This document shows, piece by piece, positions 1-9,025 of a stretch of DNA of 64,000 nt. The stretch is from Ottelia alismoides. Its lineage: Eukaryota; Streptophyta; Magnoliopsida; Alismatales; Hydrocharitaceae. The position numbers were made by a program, and so were the translations under genes. The notes beneath the pieces are model-generated. The model made no database searches. It saw only the letters and a list, made by a program, of their open reading frames with translations, and was not told the origin of the DNA. Where the stretch lies: positions 1,054,001 to 1,118,000 of the forward strand of contig JAZKJV010010130.1 in the NCBI GenBank assembly GCA_037367405.1, in the 5' to 3' direction. Within the stretch, counting starts at the first letter, position 1, and every line of letters starts with the position of its first letter.

Positions 1-271
1 GAGCTTGCACCAGGTGCATGTAAGTTTACATGCACCGGGGACTCCAACATTCACTTTTTTTTACTTTTTTTGGAAAATATCACCGTGTATATTCATCTAT
101 ATATCCCTCATATATGTCATCCAAATTTCATCAAAAACAAAGACTCATATGCCCTCCATCTAGAACAGGTCGATTATGGTAATGTTTAGACCGTTAAAAT
201 TACATGGTTTAGATAGAAGGCATAGGAGTCTCTGTTTCTGACGAAATCGGAATGACATATATGAGGGATAT
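1..271. mobile_element. Foldback MITE-like element, left part
   Basis: Positions 1-271 joined to 12654-12754 form one near-complete palindrome of about 370 bp with almost no loop. For example, CCCTCATATATGTCAT near 107-122 pairs with the complementary run near 252-267, and the AGGTGCATGTAAG block near 12-25 pairs with the CTTACATGCACCT block near 12730-12742. The centre lies near 180-195. No coding frame fits. The structure matches a foldback miniature inverted-repeat transposon. Its left end may lie a few bases outside the window, so its own target duplication cannot be read. Element A interrupts the right arm. It lies in the left LTR of element C. Confidence 0.75.
267..271. repeat. Target site duplication of element A, left copy (GATAT)
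   Basis: GATAT immediately precedes the LTR start TGTTG. The same five bases follow the other LTR at 12649-12653. A 5-bp duplication is normal for Ty3/gypsy integration and fixes both element boundaries. Confidence 0.93.
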
Positions 272-1599
272 TGTTGAGCGCGAGATTCTAGGACGGGTTG
301 GAAAATTATTAATGATAAAAAAGTCGATCGGTTGTTGCTTTTATCCCCAAAATCACGCGTCAACAAAAGATTATTTTTTTTTTATATTTTTGCTAATTAT
401 TAACCTGTATAGCGGACAGGGTCGAACTCAAGGAGGCTACAATTCCCGAAGGTTATTCAATCAATCAGAAACTAATTAAAAGAAAACAAGAATCTCAAAG
501 GACAACTATCCTTGATTTTTGTGATTTTTTTGAATCTTTTTAATTTTTTTATATTTTTTATTTCTAATTTCATTATTTTCTGATTTTCAAATTTTTATTG
601 ATTTTAATTTTGCAATTTTTTTAAAATTTTCAAAAATAATGCGAAGCAAAAGGAACAAGATCAAGAATATGCACACCAACTCTTTTTGCAATTTTTCAAC
701 TAGACAAAAATGCTCAGAAAAATCCAAAGAAAATATATTCAGATTTTAAAAGTTTTGAAATATTTTTGAGAATTTTTGTATATTTTTCGGATGTTTTTAT
801 ATTTTCTAAAAAAACAAACAATGAGAAAATAAGAAAATGTGTACAGCCTGGAGTAATTTGCAACTTAAAAATATTTTAATGCCCAAAACTCCTGGAAATT
901 ATTTTTAAAACAAACTTAAAACAATTATCTACAAACAGGACATGAAATCATAATTTTTAGTTTTTTCAGAATTTTTTATTATTTTTAGAAGATTTTTGAT
1001 GTTTTTTAATTTTTTTGGGTTTTATAAATAATTAATGCTTGAAAATTGGTCAAAAATTAAAAGACAATGAAATACAATTACTCTCATTTTTTGGAATTTT
1101 TAGAGATATTTTCGATTTTTTATGAAATTTTGAATTTCAGGAAGACAAAAAGACACCGTTTTCTGAATTTTTAAAAATATCAAATGAAGGCAAAATGCAA
1201 TGAAAATTTTATGCCAAGAAGATTGCATATCGGGAACATAGCATAATTTTCTCAAAATTTTTAGATCATGAATAACATTTATTTCAATGAAAAGACAAAG
1301 CAAATTATTGTTCTCAGTTTAGGGACTAAAATGTAAATATGCAAAAGTTTTGGACTGAAATATAATGAAAATGATTTTCAGAGTGAATCTCGTAAATTAC
1401 CCACAATCATGTGATCTGATTTGAAGGGGGGGATGTCTATGTAATATCTGAAACTTTCAAGGGTTGAAGATGCAATTTTCCCTCGTATCGTGTGCAAGTC
1501 ATATGCTTCAGGCTCTAGCAGAGGCGTAGTTGTAATTTCAAAAAGTACCAAGGCTGACTATGCAATTTCCCCTTTTTTTAAATCAAAAGCCAAAGGAAA

Positions 1600-2180
1600 C
1601 CCTAGGGCTTTGGGTTTTCTTCGTTCAGAACAGCCACAAGGAGGGCCAAAGGGGGCTGTCGCCCGCCGACTCTCCTCAATCAACCAGGGGGCGCGCACGG
1701 GCGTGAGCTCGGAGGTCACAGAAAAGCGGGTCAACGGCGGTGCTGGGAGGCGTTGGGGGAGCAGCTGTGCGAGGCGAGAGGAGGCCGTGCGCTGGGCGGT
1801 CGTCAGGCGGATGGGGGCGCGTGGAGGCGATGCTGAGACGTTGGCCGACGCCGCGCGGGCGTGGAGTGGCGCACGGGGGTCGTGGGCGGCGCGCTACCGC
1901 CTGAACGGAGGGGCGGCACGATGGTGGAGCCGGCGGAGCAGCATAGAACGAGCGCCTCTTTCAATGGAGGAGATGCGGCTACGGCGGAGGGCTGCGGGCG
2001 ATTGTTGGAGGTCGGCGGACTTCGAGAAAGAGCGGGAAGGAGGCGCGGTGGGTCGCCTGGTGGCGGCGCGAGCGCCGTGCGTTGGACGGAGGGGGGCCGC
2101 GGGCCGCGCGCAGAGGCGGTTGTCGACGGGCGGGGGCTGGCGATGGGCGACGGGGGTGCTAGCAGTACCGCCCCCTGTTG
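1600..2180. other. GC-rich island inside element A LTR
   Basis: A sharp switch from AT-rich to GC-rich sequence, duplicated at about 10340-10940 in the other LTR. Long stop-free frames occur on the plus strand, antisense to the element, but the two LTR copies differ by indels that break the frame. The openness is therefore explained by base composition. It lies downstream of the predicted transcription start, so it probably forms part of the leader. It could be a captured host exon, but I cannot recognise one. Confidence 0.6.
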
Positions 2181-2595
2181 CGGTCTTACCTTTTTTATTT
2201 TTTTATTTTTTATTTTTTTGTAATGTAATTTTTATTGTTTATTTTGTAAATAGAAAATAAAAATGAATAAAAAAGCTTTTTTTATTTTTTTGTAAATCCG
2301 AAAATAAGAAAAGAAAGGATAAAGCAATGTTTTTATTTTTTTATTTTTTTTATTTTTATAATGTTTCCCTGCAAAACAAACGTTAGATAAAAAGGAAAAA
2401 AAATTATTTATCTACAAAATCGGAAAGTGAATGGGGATTCAGCGTAGATGAGGGATTCGAATCCGAACTCCGGCCACCGTACGCGGCCAGAGTTGAGAGA
2501 TCGTGGACAGAAGAAATAGAACGTGGAGAGATCGAGAAAATGTGATGAAAAATCGAGTCGAAGTGGATCAAAATCGTGATGGATATTTTTAAGAT

Positions 2596-2691
2596 CTATA
2601 GAAAAGAGAAAAAAATGATGATGGAAAAAAATGCGACAAAATAAAAAGCGATTAAACTAAGATAAAATGCGAAGAAAAATTTGGATCTCAC
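2596..2691 (-). other. Candidate leader intron in element A 3' LTR
   Basis: On the minus strand a donor-like G|GTGAGATCC at 2691 is followed by a U-rich, AT-rich 96-nt stretch ending TTTTCTATAG at 2596. The 5' LTR keeps both signals (TAAG|GTGAGATCC and TTTTCTGTAG, 11439-11342). A second possible acceptor, TTTTGTAG, lies near 2410. The AT-rich body and GT..AG ends fit a plant intron in the transcribed leader. Splicing is not demonstrated. Confidence 0.45.
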
Positions 2692-2849
2692 CATAGGAGT
2701 GGAAAATGGACCGTGATCGCCTCGACAAGGCCAACTCGCTGTCACCGGGCGGCTCAGAGGCTAGGCACAATTCTCGATGAATTTTTCTCTCGGAGATCGG
2801 GCTCGTCTCTCTAAAGATTGATCAAGTTGGAATGAGGGAGAAGGAGCCA

Positions 2850-2857
2850 TATAAATA
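2850..2857 (-). promoter_or_regulatory. Possible TATA box of element A LTR
   Basis: TATTTATA on the minus strand, preceded by an AT-rich and followed by a C/T-rich stretch. The other LTR has the same motif at 11598-11605. It lies about 160 nt before the candidate intron donor, which fits a short first exon. The motif is only moderately close to the TATA consensus. Confidence 0.4.
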
Positions 2858-3917
2858 GAAGAGAGATGAAATTTGAATTTTTGAATTTTTAAATAAAGAG
2901 ATAAGGGAGATGAAAATTAAAATGAATATTTGAATTTTTTTGGTGGAAGGGAGATGAAATTTGAAATGAAAATAAAAGAGAGATAAAACTAATTACAAAA
3001 TTATCTAATTTTTTTGAATTTTCATCACTTATTTAATTTGAGTTAAAAAATGTTATTTTTTCAATTTTTTAATGAAGGTTAATTAAAATAGCAACTATAT
3101 ACATATACTATATACATATGTGACACTATATACAAGGATAAATGACGAAATTAGCCTTTTTTGTGTTTTAGAAATTTATTATTTTTTTATTTTTATTTTT
3201 ATTTAAAAAAATCAGTGGGATTAATTTACAATATATACAAATACAATATGCGCAAAATACATAGGAAAATTGCACAAACCATCCCAGAAAACCAACTTTT
3301 TAACCGTAACTCCAAAAATTATGAAAATACAGCCATTTTGAAGATAATTTAATTTCGAGTACAATGGAAGTGAGATTGATTCAATTTGAGCTCATATGGA
3401 GCCGGAATTGGCCTTTCAATTAGTGCTTAGTGGCTTTTTCCAAGTGTGACTACTTTTATTATGTACAAGATTTAATTGTGCAATCATTTTTAATAATTAG
3501 AACTCATTTTTATTTACAACTTTGGTTTTGAATGTTATTTGATTCGAGGTCAATTAAGGCACAAATAAATTAGTGTCAGTTTTATACAGATATATACAAA
3601 AATAAGTGAGAACAAATTTTTTTGGATTTTCTGGTTAAGGACCCTATCTCCCCCTACTTTATTCCTGGCCGATCAGTTCAAGTCTTGACCTTCTCTCGGG
3701 GTTCGTATCAGCCTGTATACAATCTTCTTTTTTTTATTTTCTTTATTTTTTCTTTCTTTCATTCTTTATTTATTTTAGGTTAAAATTAGTAAGAAATGTA
3801 CAATATTTACACAGATGCAAGTTAGTAAGAATATGGGGTTAGTGTCATTTGCAGGTGTTTTATAAGGGATTTTAAGCTAAAATAAATGAATAAAGATGAC
3901 GAATCGCAGATTCATCA

Positions 3918-3930
3918 TCCCCCTATACTT
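3918..3930 (-). promoter_or_regulatory. Polypurine tract of element A
   Basis: AAGTATAGGGGGA on the minus strand abuts the 3' LTR start TGATGAA. This is the expected position of the plus-strand DNA primer. The same core recurs in the upstream stem-loop modules. Confidence 0.85.
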
Positions 3931-5477
3931 TACCTTTGCTAGTCCCTTAGCAAACACTTATTTGAAAGAATAAGTGATGAAATAGAAAAAGAAAGGGAAA
4001 ATAAAGAAAGTAGGAAAACATTGAGTATTAAACTTATCTTCATAAAATTGTAGTTTGGAGCTCTGTCGGACCTTTGGATTATTAGTGTGTCGGAACTTCT
4101 GTGAGACTTAGAATTTTAAAATCAACAGCCTTCAAGTTCTACACATCATTGTCACATTTTCGGCTCAGAAGTCATCTTAGATCAATCCTCTTCCCAAAGC
4201 ACACCCTATGAACATTGAACAATCGACTCATGTGTGTGAAAGGTTTTAGCTCTTCCCATCCAGAATGCCGGACTACCATGCAAATCTCCTCTCCAATAAC
4301 TCCTCCTCGGGGAGTCAGGTATTTCCTTCTAAGGTCTGTCGCGCTGTGTTCACAATCGAATTGGGGGAGAAGATAGAAGAAGGAGAAAAGAACTGGAGGG
4401 TGGCCAGTGTAGTCACCTCTCCTTGTGAAGCTGGCTAGTGTAGCCGAGTCTCCACCAAGATCTGCAGGTTTTCTTGAAGCTTGGACCTTTTTGGTCAGAT
4501 TTTTAGTTGGTAGTGGCTTCTTTGTATTTGGATTTTGGTGGTTCTGCTTGGATCTTGTTGTGCCCCTACGGATATAGAATCTTTTGTTTCCGTACATTTT
4601 TTGGGGTCTTAGAAAAAATTGTGCCCAGTCGTCCATCCCGTTTCCGAAGCTTTATTTCAACCCGTACTCCGTTCTTTAGATTTCCACGCTACCAGAAAAG
4701 AAACTCACACAGTCTTCCAACATCCCGTCCAAGTTGAGCTAAGTGCATAGTGCGAGAGTACAAATTGATTCCCTATTCCAGAGTTATACCTAGAATGAAG
4801 AGACCAGGTTAGACACTAAGAGTCAAACGCTGCACATTATCATATGGAACTCAAAGAATTAAGTCAAAGACTTGAAGCTTCTAAAATCCTATTTCTCAGT
4901 GATGTTCCTCTGAAAATTAGGTGGATTAAGGTCCAATAAGCTCCATTCTTCAATTTTATTCCAGACATAGTTTAAATGTCAATACTATCCTAAAAAATGC
5001 ACATGCAAATGCAACATATGAACATTGCAAGGTTTTTTTTAAAAGGAATGGTGCACATGTGAAAAGAACACATTTTTTAAAAAAAATAATTTTCTAGTTT
5101 TGAACTTTTAATGGGTTTTTTTAGGAAAAATACAGATATGAAAGAAAGTTTTTTTTTTAAATTTTGCAATTTTTTATAGAATTTTGGTTTTATAGTTTTT
5201 TTAAAGGAAAAGGGTTAGTAAAATATATACAAGTATATACAAGAGATTTTTTTATTTGTGTTTTTTTTATTTTTTGTTTTTTTGTTTTTTTTTGTTTTTT
5301 TTATTTTTTTGTGTTGTTTTTTTGTGTGTTTTTTTATTTTTTTTATTTTTTTTATTTTCGTTTTTGTTTTTTTTTACGCACGTGGATTTTACAAACAATA
5401 TACATAACCCCCCAAATAAACGTATTTAAAAGTACAAGTTATGTCTAAAGTATATATATAATATATACGACACCCCC
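3931..5477 (-). other. Element A 3' noncoding region (env position)
   Basis: About 1.5 kb between the stem-loop array and the PPT. This is where Athila relatives can carry an env-like gene, but no credible env frame is visible. A minus frame at 4172-4636 has no recognisable domain. Part of the region (near 4290-4450) is clearly similar at DNA level to the corresponding parts of C (near 25920-26030) and D (near 60590-60680), including an AGAAAGGAATACCTC-like block. Positions 5230-5380 are almost pure T with G or A interruptions, a low-complexity tract. Confidence 0.6.
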
Positions 5478-5839
5478 CTATACTTAGCTCGAACTATGTC
5501 CTCATAGTGATCAGAGAGCGAAAAAGGAAGACATAACTTGTGCTAAGTATAGAAAAGTGAAAAGAAAAGATAAAAAGAAGAGAAGATGGTGATCCCCCCC
5601 TATACTTAGGATCAAGTAATCCTAAGTATAGTGGAGTGTACAAAAGAGGAAAACCGATGACGAGAATGTACAGACTCAAAATTAAAAAAAAAACACGATA
5701 TGAACAACATCACTCCCCCTATACGTAGGTTAGAGTATCCCTAAGTATAGGCAACAAGAAGAGTGATGAACAGGATGAATATGAACAACACAAATCATTC
5801 ACCCCCCTATACTTAGGATAAAACTCATCCTAAGTATAG
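5478..5839 (-). repeat. Array of four stem-loop/PPT modules, element A
   Basis: Four inverted repeats about 90-120 bp apart. Arms: 5478-5488 with 5542-5552 (long loop); 5600-5612 with 5619-5631 (CTATACTTAGGAT/ATCCTAAGTATAG, 6-nt loop); 5719-5729 with 5739-5751; 5807-5819 with 5827-5839. On the element's strand the downstream arm CTAAGTATAG runs into a G-run in most modules, reproducing the terminal PPT. The first module also carries CTATGAGGACATAG. A (CA)n run of about 26 bp follows the last module at 5841-5866. Confidence 0.85.
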
Positions 5840-5941
5840 CATACACACACACACACACACACACGAAAAAAGGGTGAATGATAAAACGGGAGAAGAAAGA
5901 GTGAAACGAAAGGATATGCAAGAGGAGTGGATGTACAAAGG

Positions 5942-7189
5942 TCAAGAAGGTCGAAAACGAACCTTCTTGCGGGACCGCTGAGGTATGGATTTGACAAGGT
6001 GTAGGTCGATATTGGGATCATCATTAGATATAAACTGAGTAGAATCGACAATGAATGTATTCTTAGCGGTTTCAGATTGTGTAGGACTAAACCGATTATT
6101 GGAAGTAGTATGGTCATGTCCGGCCTGGGAAGTCTCGCAAACATCAAAGTAAAATGGCTCGAAATCATTATCAGAAAAATTAGGATCAATTTCATCCTGG
6201 CAAGCCTCTACTGGATCATCATCTTTATCAAAAGTCCCAAATTCCTTTATAAAAGCAATCAAATCAAATTGGGCATTATCGGTCTCATCTGAATCAGGGT
6301 GAATAGGAACGGACTCATCAGTGGAAGTAGTTGAATCATGTCCATCCTGTCTAGTCTCAGGGTCTGCCTTCCGCTCTACGGTTTCTATCATGTAAATTCT
6401 GCGGATGTCATCAATGCATCGCCATATACCAGAAGAGGGAACTCCAAGGTCTATGCTTTCCGAGTCTTCCTTCTTCAAGAGGAATTCTTGGGTTTCATTA
6501 TCATCCAACATATAACAAGAATCTCTGATATTATCATCGAGGTCAAATTCCTTGGGGTTGGCTAACGCAGGCAGGCTCTCATGGGATGCAGGTATCTGGT
6601 CGGTAGTGGGTGTAGTGATCAACACATCGCTCCCTACATCAGAACGGAAGTGAATCTCTCCTGAACCATAATCAATAACGGCTCCCGCAGAGGCGAGGAA
6701 AGGTCGTCCCAAGATGATTGGAGGGTGCTCCACAGGAGCGGAGGTCTCCATGGGCATTACAACAAAATCCGAAGTAAAATTCATGCCCTGAATAGAAATG
6801 ATAGCATTTTCTAGAATACCCTTCGGCCTCTTGATAGATCCATCAGCAAATTGAACTATCATCTTGGTTTTCTTGAGAGGCCCAATATGAAGAGACTGTA
6901 CCATAGAGAAGGGTATTATATTAATTGACGATCCACCGTCAAGGAGAGTGTTATCACAAGAATAGTCAGATATAGAGCAACTCACAAGAGGTGTGGCAGT
7001 GTTCTCTTTCTTAAAATACGGATAGTGAGAGATGGCATAGGCAGTGTCCATGGTCAAGATGTGACGCTCAGATCTTCTCCTTCGCTTTCTCTTCTTGTGT
7101 TGAGGAGTAGATAAATCTGTCATGTCCTGTTGAAGTGGTGCTTTGATGATCTCATGAAGGGTGGCTACCACTTCGGGTTTAGTCAACAT
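5942..7189 (-). CDS. Retropepsin-like protease with acidic C-terminal tail (element A)
   Basis: Intact 415-codon frame. Residues 31-40 are strongly basic (HKKRKRRRRS). An aspartic protease motif LLDGGSS occurs at about 82-88 (catalytic Asp in DGG rather than the usual D-S/T-G), and the second retropepsin landmark IILGRPFLA lies at about 158-166. The rest is acidic and Ser/Thr-rich with TTSTDE and PFYFD motifs, ending RSRKKVRFRPS. In Athila-type elements RT would follow the protease, but here the frame stops and stem-loops follow. The related frame in C ends the same way, so this is a family feature and not a fresh deletion. It overlaps the end of the gag frame by a few bases in another frame at an A-run. 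Start: first ATG after that A-run; in C the equivalent ATG is internal to a fused gag-protease frame. Confidence 0.8.
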   Translation of the reverse strand: MLTKPEVVATLHEIIKAPLQQDMTDLSTPQHKKRKRRRRSERHILTMDTAYAISHYPYFKKENTATPLVSCSISDYSCDNTLLDGGSSINIIPFSMVQSLHIGPLKKTKMIVQFADGSIKRPKGILENAIISIQGMNFTSDFVVMPMETSAPVEHPPIILGRPFLASAGAVIDYGSGEIHFRSDVGSDVLITTPTTDQIPASHESLPALANPKEFDLDDNIRDSCYMLDDNETQEFLLKKEDSESIDLGVPSSGIWRCIDDIRRIYMIETVERKADPETRQDGHDSTTSTDESVPIHPDSDETDNAQFDLIAFIKEFGTFDKDDDPVEACQDEIDPNFSDNDFEPFYFDVCETSQAGHDHTTSNNRFSPTQSETAKNTFIVDSTQFISNDDPNIDLHLVKSIPQRSRKKVRFRPS

Positions 7190-7779
7190 TTTTTAAATTT
7201 TTGGACCTCATTTATACAAGGGAGAATATCGGAATCAGCATTTACACGAGGATTGCCAAGAGCAGTCTGTATAATAGAATCCTTGGGGTCAAGGTTGGGA
7301 CATGTGGTGGATGATTGTGTGGGAAAATGATCAGGCATTTGGGTTCTCTCCTCACAAATTGAATCATTAATGTGTCTCCCAGAATCTTTTTGGATTTTTA
7401 AAATTTTCTCATTTTTTTGTATTTTGAGCGATTGCAAGCTCTAATGATTATCCTCAAGTGAATCCATATCCTCAAACAATGGAGCAGCGTTCTGGCTCGT
7501 ATTTATGTTAAAGAGATTGTTAATCCTCGAATTCATATGCTCCACCATCTGGTTCAGTGTCTCAAGTGTGGAAATCATGAAAGGTGACTCCAAAATCTCA
7601 GGACCGGGTGGGCTGAATGAGGGTGGGTGAAAATCAAAATCCTCCGATTCCTGAAATAATGGGTTAGGCGGATATGCACAAAAATCAGGAGGAAAGTCCT
7701 ACTGGAAAAAGGAAGGTGGATCGTCTGGAGAGTACAAGGTATCTGCGAAGATTGGGTTAAAATAACTCCAGTCGGCCAT
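7183..7779 (-). pseudogene. Gag-like frame of element A, two in-frame stops
   Basis: Begins MADWS at 7779 and ends KFKKC at 7183 (199 codons including stop). In-frame TAG codons lie at 7701-7699 and near 7443, where the copy in C has sense codons at homologous positions (GAG and GAA). The protein is acidic and Pro/Phe-rich at its start. No zinc knuckle or clear retrotrans_gag core is visible, so the gag call rests on position between PBS leader and protease. In C the A-run at the end has eight A's and joins gag to protease in frame; here it has six, which breaks the fusion. Confidence 0.6.
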
Positions 7780-9005
7780 CTTCGAAACAAAAGGCGGGAT
7801 CGGGAGAGCACGAGTGGTAAAGTCAAAAGATATGGAAAAAAAGGCACAAATGCACAGAAGGATCTAGCAAGCACACAAGCAATCAAACACAATACAAACC
7901 CCCAATTCACCAACTCACGCAATGTGAAGAACGTGAAGATTCGATCTCTTAATCTTGTCTGTTTTAGAGTTAGATGATAATCACAAAAGTTGTACAAACA
8001 CTTAGGTTGAATTATGGGATTTGGACACTAACCTTAGTGTGTACGCGAGCAAGTTAAAACGAATACAATGAGGGGGTTACTCTCCCCTAAACAATGATTT
8101 CTCCTTGTGTTTATTTTAAGGTCGAGTTTTCTTTAGCAGTCGTGGTTTTAGCAATTATCACTTGGTTAAAAATATTTTCAAGGAATCACCTACCGAGTGT
8201 CCAATTTCCTTTTTAACTTATGTGAGTGAAAACAAGGAAGGAGATCGGAAATGTCAATGCGCGATTAAAAACAATGATGCATGCAGGGGTTAGAGATGCG
8301 TACCTTGTCGCCAGCACTCTACATGCAAGTGATCCACGTAGAATTTAAATAAACTATCCTATATGCAATGCAAGTGAACCGTCCTAGATGATAGCTTCTA
8401 TTAACGTGCAAGGATTAGTTAATTTGACTAAGTCCAAATTATGCTCTACTCTATAGGCACAGAAATTCTTGTTTAGGGTGTTTGGACCTAATTAATTACA
8501 TGTCTCAAGCAAATTAATTAAAGCAATCAATAGGTGGCTCGCGAAATCCGCAGAAAACAAAAGAAAAATAAAGGCGATGAAAACAAAACTGATGAGGTCC
8601 CCCAAGTGCACCGTCACTTGGCGAAACAGATCCCGCAACAAATGAATGTCCTTTTACAAAGTTCAAATGGAAAAGAAACTCTCTCTCTCTCTCTTTTAAA
8701 AAATTTTTTTCGTCTTCTTCTCCTCTTCTCACGCTATCCTGCGGCTTGGTGAAGAATCTAGCCGCCTCCACGTCGCTTGGGTGCTTCGGCTCTCCTAGGA
8801 TCGCCTCCTTCACTCCGTGGGCCCTCGCAAGAAAAAGAAAAGAAAAATGTGTAAGAAAAACAATTATCAAATATGAGAAAAGAAGAGAAAAAATGAAATG
8901 GATGCAGTGGATATAAACAATGAAGTGAATGGAAGAAATGTAAACAGATATTTACAACCAAGAATAGAAAGTCAAAAGAGAAACTTAACTACCCTCGTCG
9001 TGCCT
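7780..9005 (-). other. Element A untranslated leader
   Basis: Region between PBS and gag start. No supported gene. A conserved dyad at 8072-8087 reads GGGGAGAGTAACCCCC on the element strand and recurs unchanged in C (30067-30082), with a similar dyad in B (18621-18636). Blocks ACAAGATTAAGAGATCGAA and GAGTTGGTGAATTG near 7905-7960 are also shared with C and partly with B. A (CT)n run lies at about 8674-8694. Candidate packaging or dimerisation region. Confidence 0.55.
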
Positions 9006-9022
9006 CCCCGGCAACGGCGCCA
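9006..9022 (-). promoter_or_regulatory. Primer binding site, tRNA-Asp (element A)
   Basis: The plus strand reads CCCCGGCAACGGCGCCA, identical to the 3' end of plant tRNA-Asp, so the element strand carries the complementary PBS TGGCGCCGTTGCCGGGG. It lies 3 bp from the 5' LTR edge. Athila elements are known to use tRNA-Asp. Confidence 0.9.
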
Positions 9023-9025
9023 TTT

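Larger units (their letters stand above)
272..3917 (-). repeat. Element A 3' LTR (3646 bp)
   Basis: Direct repeat of 9026-12648. On the minus strand it begins TGATGAATC and ends in CAACA. Most of it is extremely AT-rich with many T-runs (about 530-1290 and 2200-2400). A GC-rich island lies at about 1600-2180 with a telo-box-like AAACCCTAG at 1597-1605 (plus strand). Just inside the LTR the arms TGATGAATC and GATTCATCA form a hairpin, with one mismatch in this copy. Near 3640-3665 there is a G-rich box (on the minus strand AATAAAGTAGGGGGAG). The 5'-TCCCTGAGTTCGACC-like U5 motif lies near 420-435 on the minus strand. Confidence 0.92.

Noticed and set aside
1490..2260. 256-codon open frame in the element A LTR (plus strand)
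   Set aside because: It is GC-rich, antisense to the element and broken by indels in the partner LTR. The openness is explained by composition.
4172..4636. 154-codon minus frame in element A as an env-like gene
   Set aside because: No signal peptide or transmembrane pattern, and not open in C or D.
5164..5448. Phe-rich 94-codon frame
   Set aside because: Low-complexity T tract read as Phe codons; not a protein.
5478..5839. Regularly spaced repeats as a CRISPR array
   Set aside because: Eukaryotic retrotransposon context. Only short palindromes recur, with uneven spacing, and no cas genes are present.
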